Of a stretch of 64,000 bases of DNA, positions 1 to 10,765 are shown piece after piece. The stretch covers positions 8,191,431 through 8,255,430 of the forward strand of contig OX463784.1 of assembly GCA_949825025.1 (NCBI GenBank), in the 5' to 3' direction. A model generated the notes under the pieces. It did no database searches. It was not told where the DNA came from and saw only the letters and a program-made list of their open reading frames with translations. Numbering within the stretch: position 1 is the stretch's first letter; the number at the start of each line of letters is the position of its first letter. Source of the stretch: Siphlonurus alternatus (Eukaryota; Arthropoda; Insecta; Ephemeroptera; Siphlonuridae). The position numbers were made by a program, and so were the translations under genes.

Positions 1-195
1 AATTTGGTATAGTGGTATGGTACTATTTTTAATTTAATTTTTTACACTTCATTATTTCATATGTGATAGAACATTTACACTACTGTATTGTAATGTAGTA
101 CTATTATGAGGCTCTTATTAATCAAAAGAAGAGTATTGATAATATTTAATACATAAAGCATGACGGTATCTATAAGATGGATTCTCAAGACTCAC

Positions 196-346
196 GGAAA
201 TCTCCACCGAACTTGAGTCCAGACTTGACGACCCAGCCCAGAGATCTGTAGTGGTGGTAGACAGCGTAGCGGCAGGCAAATCCCGGCTGAGATCGCAGAC
301 ACAGCGACCAGAGGAGGGGAGGGCTGAGAGGCACTTCGCGAGACTC
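196..346 (-). CDS. TSEN2: TSEN2 exon 7 (catalytic core, before the Tyr/His exon)
   Basis: 151 nt from TTGTCTCAG|GAG to GATTTCC|GTGAGT. It encodes REVPLSPPLLWSLC and then RYAVYHHYRSLGW and VVKSGLKFGGDF, the most conserved Sen2 block. In human the catalytic Tyr and His follow shortly after this point (LLLY...FYH), so the decisive residues are on the next exon at the left of the window. Confidence 0.88.
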
Positions 347-3300
347 CTGAGACAATATTGTGAAGACTTTAATATTGGGCAGCGACAACAACAGTACAAT
401 AATGCCAGGGATTTTGTAGGTTGGATGTATTTATATTCATCTTAAATAGTCTTAAATTATCAAGGGTAAATAATTTGAATTACTGTACTCTTTTCTCACT
501 GTTAGGTCATATATAAAGTAAACACACTTTTTATTTTTATTTTTAAAGCCTGTGAAATGTACACTTCTTGCCTTGGAAAAATTCCCTTACAAATTAATTG
601 ATGGTATTAATGTTACGTGAATAATACATAAACGCTATAGATCCCTTATGGCCAAGGACAATTTGTCTGTACTATAGAACCAATATTTTGAGGTCTTTCA
701 TAATAAGAATATTAATATGTGTATAACCATAAATAATTATCCTTTGACTAAAACTAGGTGGGGTGTGATAACGGACAACCTGCATTTAAAAAAAAAAAAA
801 AAAAAAAATGTTGTAGAAATGAATAGAGGGCATCAAAATATACTACCCTAAATTTTGTCAGATTTTTTAGAGCACGGGAAGTATTGCTAAAAAAGTTTTG
901 CCAAAGCACGCCCCTTAAAAGGAGCCTAGGATGTCCTATGTTCTATTAAAAAGTGACACTTTCTGTTGCCTCTAACTGTACATTTAATATTTTTTTAAAT
1001 ATAGTTCTCAGGGTCTAGAAATTGTGAAAAAAATCAGAGTAGCATAAATTTGTACCCTCAATTCATTTCTGCACTAAAAAAAAAAAAAAAAAAAAATCCA
1101 TTAGTAGGACAAGTCTACTTGAAGCTGTAAAGTCGTCTCACCGTTTTGCCAGCAGTCGAGGACACAATGGTGGGGAAGTTCTGCAGTCCTGAGGGTCCAG
1201 GCTGAGGACTCTCTGCTCTCCCTTTGTCCTTGCCTGCCGTCCTACCCTCCTGCAGTCTCTCTGCACCACCTGCGAACAGTAGCAATGTCAGGCACCAAGA
1301 GGCAGTAAACACAGAATAGTGGAGTCACAGACAAAATTAGTGGGACGGCATATACAACAATTGCTCTGTCCCACTCTTTATGACTACATAATTTTATACA
1401 TCATGTAGTTACAGTAAGTTAGTCTCAAGAAGTTCTATTATCAGGAGTTTGCTTTTAATGTGTTATAATTTAAAGAAAATTATATAGCACTTGAGCTATA
1501 AAATTAATTGTAGATGTTACAAATTCTAAGCATTTTATTTAAGCAAGAGGAACCACATTTAATCAAACAACATTAAAAGATACTGTAGCTGGAAATTTTC
1601 TTGTGTTTGGGAATTAAAAATACAAATAATATACTTAGTATGGATGCTGTACTAAATATAATATGCATGAAAATTAATCAAAACACTAGTTATGTACCCG
1701 GTTTGTCTTTGCTCCCCAAAGTACTCTTTGCAATATTAGTTTGTGTCATTGACTCACCACTCGCAGTCTCCTCAGTCTTGTCCTCGATCACCATCACATC
1801 ACTAGCGACAGACCTCCCCTCTTCAGTCGCAGAACTCTCTCCATCCTCGATCATGATAACGTCATGCACGTTCGCAGAAGTATTCAAGTGAGGCTTGACT
1901 CCGTCACATTTCTTTGGTTTCGGTTCAGACGGAGGTTTCTCAGGAGGAATGGTCTCAAAGGGTAAGAGACCGAGAAGCAAGGACTGAGGGGCAGACACGT
2001 TGAGACATCCCAGGGCCCAAGACAGGAAGAATGATTCTTCAAGACTTAAATTGAGGGATTCGTCACAAAGACGGTATGTGTTTGGAGCAAGCTGAGGACG
2101 CCTGAAATATGATTAGGAAAAATAAATAACTAGGAGGTACTCACAGAGAGCTTAATTTATTTGAGAAATTTTTAAAATTTTAAATTAAGAACCTGGTAGT
2201 GAAAGATCTAGGTTAAATATGTTCTTAACTAGTTATTTATTTGTTTATGTATTTTGGCAACATGTTTTGTAATTACAATAATACAATAATTACAGGTGAA
2301 ATAGGACAGCTACATTGTTATAATAACATTAAAACAGATAAGTTTTAGCACAGATAGCATACAACACTGGTTAATAAATTATTTAACTTACAGTAATTTT
2401 TGTTTTTCTAAGATAAAGTAATGTTGAAATCCCCTCCATTCCCTCTTCTCCCTCCCCCCTCTCCCATCTTATGCCCTATTTGTTAATTAATTAATTTTAG
2501 CCGACATCCTACTGTATCTCTGTACATAAATACAGAGATATGTCGGCTAGTAATAAATAAATAACAGATAGTTCAGAACACCGTCATTCTTCGACTCACC
2601 ACTTGGAGATGATCTCCTCTTTGTCCCCCTCCACCTCACAGTCTGAGATGACGACCACACCCACCTCGTAGTTCAACCCCTCGTAGTCTCCGGACTCCGT
2701 GATAGGCAGGAACTCCAGCATGTCTGCCGCAACATCTGTAGTCATAGTGTGTCTTGTAGTGGTTGAATTATTGTAGGGTGGGAGAAATAAAGTAAATGAG
2801 AAGAAAAAAACAATTATAAACTTTGTGAATTGATTATAATTGTGTTTTAATTGATTATAATTATATGTGAATGAGATATTAGAATGTGAAAATTTTAGTG
2901 GCTTAATCGAAAGAAGGGGTACTGTGAATTTTTTCAGATTTTTCTGAGACCGGGAACTATTTTAAAGAAATTATTGAAAGTCTTTTTTGATGACGTCATG
3001 GGCGGCACTCCTTAAAGGGGTACCAAAGTGAATACTTTTTTTAGATATTCTGGTAGTTGTGAATTATTTTGTTATCCCGGTGGCTCAATATTTTCTTACG
3101 ATGGCTAGTTATTTTACAATTAATTTTTTAGTAAAAAAATTGAGTTGTAAGTTCGTTGGTTGCTTCAAACCGGCGCGCGGTAGCAGCAGTTGCTGATACC
3201 CGCTGATACGGCGGATACGTCAAGAAGGGGGCGAGAGCGGGCGAGAGGAGGTTCCCGGGGGGTTCCCCCAATTCGCGGGAGATTCTCGTCGTATCAGCGA

Positions 3301-6300
3301 CTGCTGCTGCCGCGCGCCGGTTTGAAGCAACCAACGAACCTACAACTCAATTTTTTTACTAAAAAATTAATTGTAAAATAACTAGCCATTGTACGAAAAT
3401 ATTGAGCCACAGGGATAACAAAATAATTCACAGCTACCAGAATATCTAAAAAAAAGTATTCACTTTGGTACCCCTTTAAGAAAAAGGATAGGGCAGTGCC
3501 GCCCGTGACGTCATAAAATAGAATTTCAATAATTTTATAAAAATAGTTCCCGGTCTCAGAAAAATCTGAAAAAATTCACAGTACCATATTTTTACCCCTT
3601 CTTTCGATTAAGCCACTAAAATTTTCACATTCTAAAATCTCATTACAAAAGTAAATACAATGTAAAAAAAAAAAGGATAAAAAAAGGATAAAAATAATTA
3701 TATTAGGACACATTTCTAGGGGAAAGAAAAAAAAAAGGGTGCAATTTTTCTAGCTTCCCCTGATGTGTTTTGTCTATTTAATCAAAGTTTAAATTTTTAC
3801 TTATTTTATTATTGTATTTTAACAGGTTTCACTTCAATGTAATATACAGTATGTAACAAAAGATTTGAGGCAACTAGGAAGTTTTGAAATCATTGAAGAC
3901 TTTATCATCATTATCAGGGGAACAAACCCCTCTTTTTTTCTTTTTAACCAGAACTCAACGTAAGACATCAATTAAATTAAAATCAGACCTACCTTGATCT
4001 CGATCTGTAGCTACCTCAGGTGCCTCGTAATCACGTGACTCAGTGATTGGCAGGTTGCAAATATCAGAGTCCGAGAACTCCAGGCAAGCAGAGTCAGAAC
4101 TTTCCTTTTTATCTTGCGACAAACCTGTTAATTCTGACTGCTTGGGTCCAGCATCTGTCTCTTTAGTTTGCTTCTTATTTGATTCTATCTCTTTAAGACT
4201 TTCCATATCAACAACTTTAATTCTAGTTTCTTCAATCTTTTTATCCATGCAATTTTTAGTGATGTCAGCTTCCATTTCTTTCTCTAGGTTTCCACTGTTT
4301 TTTTGTGTTTCCATCTTTTCATTTGAAATGTCTTGCTTGAAGGATTGTGCCTCTACCTCAACTAAAATTGATTCTACAGTTAATTGTACATCATTATCTT
4401 TATTTAATGACTCACAGTTCACTTGGGCAGCTACATTTTCTTTTTCCTGTAAATTATCATTTGAATTTAATTCTACTATTCCACTAGAAAAATCATCAAT
4501 TTGCAGTTTAATTTTATCTGCTAAAACTTCGGTTTCCAAAACTGCAGTCTTATCATTTTCAACTGCAATTTCTGCAAGTTCAGACTTATTTTTTAACATT
4601 TCTGACGTATCTTTTGTACTATCAAAAACTGTAACATCATCATCTGACATACTGAAATGTAAATGAATATCTCCATCTTCAGAATCTGATGCTACAGAAG
4701 CGGTATCTGTATCCTTTGATTCTTTATCATCAAGACTAAAAAAAGAGGGAACTGTCTCTCTGGCATTCAAAGCATTTACATCAAAGGTACTAGAAGTGGA
4801 AGTACATTCACCATCGTCTTTTTCAGAATTCATTTCAATGTCCGATTCTTTAAGCATAGATTTCTCATGATTCTTATTTTCATTGCTTGATTCTTCAATA
4901 CTGGGTTTAAGAATATTGCTAGTAGATTTTTCATTATTATTTTCAGAAATAGCAATTGTATTTAAAATTCCTTCCACTGTCTTTTGAATATCATTTGTTT
5001 CTTGCTCACAAGTTAATTTCTCAGGATCTATAGAGATTTGTTCTTTCTCTTTAATGTCTTTAGATCCATTTGCTTTCTCACTATCTTTTGCATCACTTAC
5101 AAGTACTTCAGGTTTATCTTGTTCAACAACTTTAGTTGGTTCAATTATAGTTAATTCTGGTGAACTTATATCAAATATATTCTGGAGGGTTTGATTCTTG
5201 GCCGGAGAGGTAATATCTATGACGATATTACAATCTTCTGGAGTGTTCATATCTTGACGTAAATTCTCTAAATCTTGACGTAACTTTTCTAAGCTCGGGT
5301 TTTTAGAAGAATCATCCAAATTTATTATTCCATGGCTTTGAGATTCAATGTTATTTTCTCTTTTCTTAGAATTTAAATGTTCTACGCTTATTTCTTGTTG
5401 ATCTAGGTTTATGATTTCAGGATTTTCAATAGTAGAGGCTTGTGATTCTTTCTCTGAAATTTGACTTTTTGTAGTGCCGGAATTCATAGGTTGATCTAGA
5501 TTTATAATTTCTGGTGTCACAGAATTCTGCTCTTCTTTATTCACATTCTTTTCTACGTGTGAATTTTCAACACCACATTCTGTGCCAAGTGGTTGTTCTA
5601 TTATTTCTGTTATATCTGGTTCCTGAAGTTTTTCTGAAGTTTCTGTATCAATTTCTTCACAACTATCACTTAAAGCCATATCAGAAATCTTAACTGTTTT
5701 GTAGGCAGGATCTTTATTGGTATTTTGTGTAATTTTATTTACAAAATTATCTTCACTATCATTTTCACCAACTGGTTTCTCAGTAATTGTCAAGTTCGGG
5801 CTTTTATTTTCTTTACCTTGAGGTAGTAAAAGAATTTCGGGGCTACTTGGTCGTGAGTCACTCAAAATCATGATCTCATCATCGGAAAGTGACTGTGAGA
5901 GTTTTGATTTGTTGCTGATTTCAGGAACTGTCTGAAGTTTCACTTTCTTTGAGGGAGGTAGCTCTATTTCTTCTTCTTCTTCATTGTTGGTCATATCTGC
6001 AACAAATACAGTAAACATTAACATCCTTGATTACATTATATTCTTTTTGGGGCAAATACTCTTAAGTCAATAGTGACTAGATTAAATTCTATAAAAAAAA
6101 AAAAAAAAAAAAATTGAAGTGAGTTGAAAATATGTTTTTTTTAAAAAAAAGGAGTTTGAATTACATTGCCTGTCTACCAAAAAATAGAAAGATAACTCAT
6201 ATTTTTTTTTGTATCAATTAATTTTGTTTTACTCAAAGTTTTTCTAACAATAGCATTAATTAATTAATTTGTAAAAAAATTGAACTTGGCGAAAATGAAA

Positions 6301-8163
6301 AGTGAATAGGATATGAAACTATAACAGAAAAAGATAATACTGTATATGTATGTTGGGAATGAAGATAGTTAAAGCCTTTTGCTATCATTGACTCAGCAAA
6401 AAGAGAAATTTTAAAAACAATGCAATGTATTGATCTGACTTGGTGCTCATATTAGCTTATAAAGTGATATAAACTAAGGAAGAAACAAAACAAAATGGTA
6501 CTGTAAATAAATTCAATAATTTCATTCAGGTAATCTTATTTTCACATTTTTCCCTATACAGTAGATGAAGGCATTTTAATTCCTGAAACACTATACAAAA
6601 GAAGTTCTGACCTGTGTTTCCCCAGGCTGCAGTAGCGTGGTACCAGTTTCTCGTGGCCAGTCCTTGCTCCGGCCACGATGCTCTCTTCTGAGGCCTCTCT
6701 TGCTCCACCACGACACTCTCGTCGCTCGAAGAGTCGCTGGATTCCTCAGGCCTCACGGTTGCCGTGGTTACCAACGATGTTGTCTTGTCAGCCCACGACT
6801 GGCGTCTCAGATATTGCCTGCGTCGCAGGATGGTAGGTGCAGACTTAGAGAATTTAGAAGTGGACGGCTTCCCAAAACAGCCCTGGAACATTAAATTAAA
6901 TATCTGTCACATTTGCAAAGCATTATTCCCCTCTCCCCATTTCTTTATTAACTATCCTCCCCCTCCACCTTCCCTCTGAACTGTAACTGTATCCACTGCT
7001 TGGCTCTGATTTGGTCTCCCCCATCAGGAGGAGAGGTTAAATGTTGAGATTTTTTTATTATTTTTTTTTTTACAAGGATACACCCCTAAGAGCTTACAGC
7101 TCGTAGCAGGGTTGGGTAGGAATTGATTGAGTTTGAGGTGTTGGGGGTTGGGGAGGAGGGGGTGAAATGGTAATATTGCCCATTTATTTTTTTAATTTGG
7201 CCTATACTACAACTAGAGAGATGTCGTGGTTCGCATTCTTCCCTTCTCTCCCTCCCCCCCCCCTTCTTTCTGACCGTGAATATATGTATGTTATGTGTAT
7301 AATGAACCGAAGGCGAGACCTTTTAGGTTTACACATCTGTATAATTATGCATACAGTATCATATATGATACTGTGGTTCTTTCTTTGTTGTACAGAGAGT
7401 CAAGCTAGAGCAAACGTTGTCTGAGGTAGTGAAGGTTACTTCCGGAATCCCTCAGGGTAGTGTGCTAGGGCCGCTACTTTTTATTATTTTTATTAATGAT
7501 ATTGTACAGAATTTGGAGTCGGAGATGAGGCTTTTTGCTGATGACAGCGTAATCTATAGGACAATAAGTAATAAGCAGGATGAGCAAATTTTACAAAAGG
7601 ATCTGGAGACAGTGGGTATATGGATAGGAGCTAATAAAATTAAGCTTAATGTTGGGAAATGTAGCGTGGTTAAGTTCAACAGAAGAAGGGAGCAAAGTCA
7701 GGTTAAATATTTTATGGAGGGGGAAGAAATCAAATTAGAGGACAAATACAAATATCTGGGAGTACCCTATCTCTACGGTCTGGTTGAACCTGGTAAGGTG
7801 GCTGGTAGACTCTTACAAGCACTAAACCAGCAGTGCTGGTAAGCCGTACCTGTTCTTACCAGCCATCATGAAATGCTGATAAGCCGAACCAGGGCATACC
7901 AGGCAATACCAGCCACTGTCTGGTATTGCCTGGTATGATTTACCAGAAGATCTTGTAACTATATACTAATTTGTTATTATTTTTTAAATATTATTAATTT
8001 AACATATTAATTAAAATATAATAATATTTTATATTATATTTATAATTTATACATAAATTATTTAATTAAATAATTTATTGATATACACTGTAAATATAGA
8101 TTAATTATACAATTTAATTTTTATACTGTGTGGATCGACTGTTGATGAGAATTTACCAAAATA

Positions 8164-8213
<50 letters not shown>

Positions 8214-10365
8214 GCACATTAATTATGGAATGAATTGATTTATTTTAATTAATAATTTATTTAAAAATTAATACCAATTTTCAGTCGTTTTTATTAGTCA
8301 CTGACACCTGGTGGTGAAAAAGTGAAGCATCATAGCAAAACATATGGAAGTGATTGAAGATGTCAACAACCGTGAAAATGACCTGTTTTACTGTTAAAAT
8401 TGTGTTATAAAGTGACTTTGGAGGTAAAAAAACATCTTAACAGTAATAAATAAATCATACTGCTTAGGTGTAGGCATTAATGATTTACTTTTGTGCTCAC
8501 AGAAACCCATAATCAAGGAAAAACCATAAGTCAACTGCAGATCATTGCAGACACAATGCCAGCAGTTTGTTCTTCTTGCTCTTCATTATTTTCCTTGCAT
8601 GGTAAGTACATATTTTTATTTTGAATATTTTATGTTTCTCATCATTCAAATTAAAATCAAATATTTAATAAAAGCATACCTTCATGTTTTTTTTATTTAT
8701 TTCAAAGATCGAATTGAATGATCAGAATCAAGATTATGCCACAACATTTTGAATCAAAGTTTTAATGTTTAATGTACTGTGCCCTGCAGGAATTGGCATA
8801 CTGTGAGCCACTGAAAGATCCCAGACTACAGTATTATGGATGGAAGAGATGCAAGAAGAGTCCCTTTAAAAAGTTTCCTTCCATTCCTTAAATTTATTTC
8901 TAAATATGATTTCTGTGGCCGCCATTTTACCCGCATATCCCCACCCCGTCCCCACCTCTCAGATGTCAGCACTGCATAAGTCAAAACAAGTTTTGAGTGT
9001 ATCATTTAAGTACCAAATAAAAATTTTAAATTTATTTTTTCTGTACTTTTTCGTATATAGAAAATTAAAAAATGATTTTTGATACTAAAAAAAACAAGCA
9101 AACAGCATATTTTAAGGCAGGAGGAGGGGGAGGGAAATTTTGATCTAAGCTTGCCAGGTAAGACCTGGTATCCCATACCAGCACACCAGGTAAAATCTTA
9201 CCAGCCAGGCTATGCAGAGTGACCATTTCTTACCAGCCAGGCTGGTACGGATATAATGTTAAATTGTACCAGCAGATGGCCAAGTTTGTTACCAGGCACC
9301 TTACCAGGTTCAACCAGACCGTAGAGATAGGGTAATGCTTCAGTGCAAACTTAACTGGGATGAACATATCAGGTATGTAACGGCAAAGAGCAGAAGGAAT
9401 CTTGAGTTTGCAATGAGGAACCTTAAGGGGGCAGGCAGGACAGTAAGAGAAAAAGCATACAAGTCTCTGATTAGACCAATAATGGAATATGGATGTAATG
9501 CGTGGGACCCGTATAGAGCAAAAGGAAAGAAAGAGATGGAAAAGATACAAAGACGAGCAGCAAGAAGGGTTCTAGAAAAGGGGAACTGGAGCTTTACCTG
9601 TGATAAAAGCAAAATTTATAAGGAAAGAGAGAGTGTGATCAAAATGATAGAGCAACTGGGATGGGAGGATTTAGAGGAAAGGAGGAAGCAAAGTAGACTG
9701 ATAACAATGTATAAAATAACTTAAGGAACCAAAAGGGCTGGGAGGAGCTTAGCGATCGTACTGAGAAAGGGCGTTATAAGGGTAGGAGGGACCATGATTG
9801 GAAGTTGGAGTATAGGAGAAGCAAAAATGATGTGGGCAAGTATTCTTTTTTGAGAAGAACGGTGAGGGAGTGGAATTTGTTGGACTCTGGGCTTGTCATG
9901 GAGATGCTCGGAGTGTTGGTGAGTTCAGGGAGGGGCTGAGAGTCAGCCGCAAGCAAGCAAGCCACCGAGGTGGAATACCCACAATAGCCGCAAGCAGGGG
10001 TGTATGCATGTAATGTGTGTACACACTGCTATTTATCCTTTATCCTTATATCCATTAATAAGGCAAGTTCTAAAAATACTCTATGTATATTTTACAGGTT
10101 TGACAATACACTGTTTCAAAGGTTCAAGATAAACCCTTATATTCTTAACTATGATTACCATGTTGTGTAGGGCCTGAGCATCTCCTAAATGAGATACAAT
10201 CACGGAATGACCCGTAAACACGCCGCGGTAGCAAGGCCACACTTCATGGGAGGCTCGAAGCCCACTCAAACTTTCAATAACCACGGGTAATGGCTGCTCC
10301 GACGGGCCATCAAGACTTCTGTGCCTTTTTGGCATAGCCTCCCGTAGCTTTAAAACTCCTGACAT
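196..10365 (-). CDS. TSEN2: tRNA-splicing endonuclease subunit Sen2 (TSEN2), partial, 7 exons
   Basis: This is the catalytic subunit that cuts the 5' splice site of intron-containing pre-tRNAs in the nuclear TSEN complex. Exons, 5' to 3': 10365-10159, 6882-6612, 5996-3993, 2735-2600, 2101-1758, 1269-1142 and 346-196, then off the left edge. Every junction is GT-AG and codon phases agree throughout, giving 1080 codons plus one base; human TSEN2 is about 465 residues. Recognition rests on three blocks: WPCYRGVFTGHS with MGCFGK and LRRRQYLRRQSW (N-terminal domain), LSLEESFFLSWALGCL, and AVYHHYRSLGWVVKSGLKFG. The catalytic Tyr and His should lie in the next exon, outside the window. Unusual are a 668-residue acidic exon and a roughly 125-residue insert in the catalytic domain, both with SIM-like motifs. 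The start is the only ATG in the first exon that follows an upstream region with no coding signal. Confidence 0.88.
347..1141. other. TSEN2 intron 6, mostly a hairpin element
   Basis: Non-coding. Positions about 772-1098 are a degenerate copy of hairpin family A (see the family A entries): it has the GACAAC-like left end, the AGAAATGAATAGAGG arm and the mirrored CCTC(A/T)ATTCATTTCTGC arm, plus two poly-A runs. Nothing else is recognisable. Confidence 0.6.
1142..1269 (-). CDS. TSEN2: TSEN2 exon 6 (rest of the catalytic-domain insert)
   Basis: 128 nt between TTCGCAG|GT and AAAACG|GTGAGA, phase 1 to 0. It encodes a low-complexity basic and proline-rich stretch (GRAESPQPGPSG) with no Sen2 homology, so it extends the insert begun in exon 5. 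The phases on both sides fit perfectly. Confidence 0.72.
1758..2101 (-). CDS. TSEN2: TSEN2 exon 5 (start of catalytic domain plus SIM-like insert)
   Basis: 344 nt, acceptor TTTCAG|G, donor AGTG|GTGAGT. It starts RPQLAPNTYRL and continues LNLSLEESFFLSWALGCL, matching human NPYRIFEYLQLSLEEAFFL in pattern and order. After ALGCLNV the human protein goes within a few residues to PLTIVKLW. Here the exon instead encodes a proline- and acid-rich insert with two SIM-like motifs, DVIMIEDGES and DVMVIEDKTE. Confidence 0.85.
2600..2735 (-). CDS. TSEN2: TSEN2 exon 4
   Basis: 136 nt, acceptor CTACAG|AT, donor AAGTG|GTGAGT, phase 1 to 2. It encodes EFLPITESGDYEGL, a near repeat of the end of exon 3, then VGVVVISDCEVEGD, another SIM-like core followed by acids. 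Its last codon, completed by exon 5, gives KWRP, leading into the conserved Sen2 segment. Confidence 0.82.
2870..3644. mobile_element. 775-bp hairpin element with GC-rich core, TSEN2 intron 3
   Basis: The two arms are near-perfect reverse complements: AATGAGAT..TTAGAATGTG at the left and its complement ending at 3644. Inner arms share the AATTTTTTCAGATTTTT / GGGAACTATTTT block with family A. The centre (about 3150-3340) is unusually GC-rich (CGGCGCGCGGTAGCAGCAG and its complement). TGACGTCA occurs in both arms. The open frames at 3128-3334 and 3190-3381 are the two arms read in mirror and are not genes. Confidence 0.75.
3993..5996 (-). CDS. TSEN2: TSEN2 exon 3: 668-residue acidic disordered SIM-like repeat exon
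   Basis: A single 2004-nt exon, phase 1-1, entered at TTGCAG|AT and left at CAAG|GTAGGT. The protein is rich in Glu, Ser, Asp, Asn and Lys with no globular signature. It opens with a run of Glu and a basic PPSKKVKL that could be a nuclear localisation signal. SIM-like hydrophobic cores beside acidic or phosphorylatable residues include DDEIMILSDS (near residue 200), PEIINLDQ twice, GIINLDDSS, CNIVIDITSP and ELTIIEP. The three IINLD copies sit in about 190 nt as a degenerate repeat. The last lines read LPITESRDYEAPEVA, echoed in exon 4. In human TSEN2 the equivalent linker is only about 150 residues. The long plus-strand frame opposite (4043-4666) is an antisense shadow. Confidence 0.82.
6612..6882 (-). 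CDS. TSEN2: TSEN2 exon 2 (GCFGK block and basic helix)
   Basis: Acceptor TTCCAG|GGC, donor ACAG|GTCAGA, phase 0 to 1. It begins GCFGKPSTSKFSKS and runs through APTILRRRQYLRRQSW, the conserved Sen2 N-terminal signature. It then becomes acidic and serine-rich (SSDSSSDESVVVEQE, itself a possible phospho-dependent SIM). Confidence 0.85.
7067..7117 (-). mobile_element. SINE 3' tail fragment
   Basis: Read on the minus strand it gives GAGCTGTAAGCTCTTAGGGG then TGTATCCTTGT and a poly-A run. This is the same tail as the 5S-headed SINE at 28.86-29.26 kb, so it is a 5'-truncated copy in TSEN2 intron 1. Confidence 0.65.
7395..10047 (+). mobile_element. 5'-truncated non-LTR retrotransposon, split by a DNA transposon
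   Basis: The reverse transcriptase is in two pieces. 7395-7764 encodes TSGIPQGSVLGPLLF and the catalytic FADD box (RLFADDSVIY). 9333-9723 encodes LQCKLNWDEHIRYVTAKSRR, MEYGCNAWDPYR and IQRRAARRVL, the usual C-terminal end of CR1/Jockey-like LINE RTs. Between them lies a 1568-bp insertion. Removing it and one TA reunites the frame at GGAGTA|ATG (LGVMLQ). A frameshift or stop near 9721 breaks the last part; 3' to it the frame continues as HDWKLEYRRSKNDVGKY. The copy ends near a TATCCTTTATCC repeat. It lies antisense in TSEN2 intron 1 and is dead. Confidence 0.85.
7765..9332. mobile_element. 1568-bp non-autonomous DNA transposon inserted in the LINE (TA duplication)
   Basis: Terminal inverted repeats start CCCTATCTCTACGGTCTGGT and match their complement at the other end for about 36 bp without a mismatch, then more loosely. 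TA flanks both sides (7763-7764, 9333-9334). Subterminal regions at both ends carry many short TTACCAG / TACCAGG copies in both orientations, as expected of transposase-binding repeats. No long frame is present. A 40-plus poly-A run lies at about 8166-8209. I cannot assign a superfamily beyond TA-targeting. Confidence 0.85.
10159..10365 (-). CDS. TSEN2: TSEN2 exon 1 (start codon, N-terminal domain first half)
   Basis: 69 codons from ATG at 10365-10363, ending phase 0 at donor CATG|GTAATC. It encodes WPCYRGVFTGHSVIVSHLGD, the half of the Sen2 N-terminal domain that precedes the GCFGK block of exon 2. Joining ATG to GGC of exon 2 restores MGCFGK, which is how the two exons were matched across a 3.3-kb intron. 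Confidence 0.85.
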
Positions 10366-10765
10366 GATCAAATGTTAAATTAATTAATGTAGGAATTATG
10401 ACATTTTAACCGGTGTTATGAAAACACATGCGTTTGCAATCAATACTTTTAGTCGCGCCAACAAAATAAAAAATTCCCTAAATTTTATAAAATATATTTC
10501 TCTCTAATTTTAATTAAAATATGATTAAAATTATACATTTCTTAAATATTATTATATTTAAATGAATAATTACTTTAAATATGGTTGAAAATATATTTTA
10601 AAAATGATTTCATTTGTGATCTAATTTTTATTATGTTGGTATGAAATCACGCAGTGGACCATCCCACAAATCAGCTGAAAATTAAAGTCTTGGTAGAATA
10701 TCGTGTTTTTTGTCTTAAATTGGTATAATATAAGTGAAATTCACTTGAATTTCATTGTATTAATC
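10366..10765. promoter_or_regulatory. Divergent promoter region, TSEN2 / V-ATPase subunit H
   Basis: Exactly 400 bp separate the two start codons, which point away from each other. The tract is AT-rich and free of repeats I can recognise. Both 5' UTRs and any shared promoter must lie here unless there are untranslated upstream exons. No TATA box or initiator can be assigned with confidence. Confidence 0.6.

Noticed and set aside
4043..4666. 207-codon plus-strand frame
   Set aside because: Exact antisense of TSEN2 exon 3; Ser/Phe/Leu-rich as expected from the complement of Glu/Lys/Asn codons.
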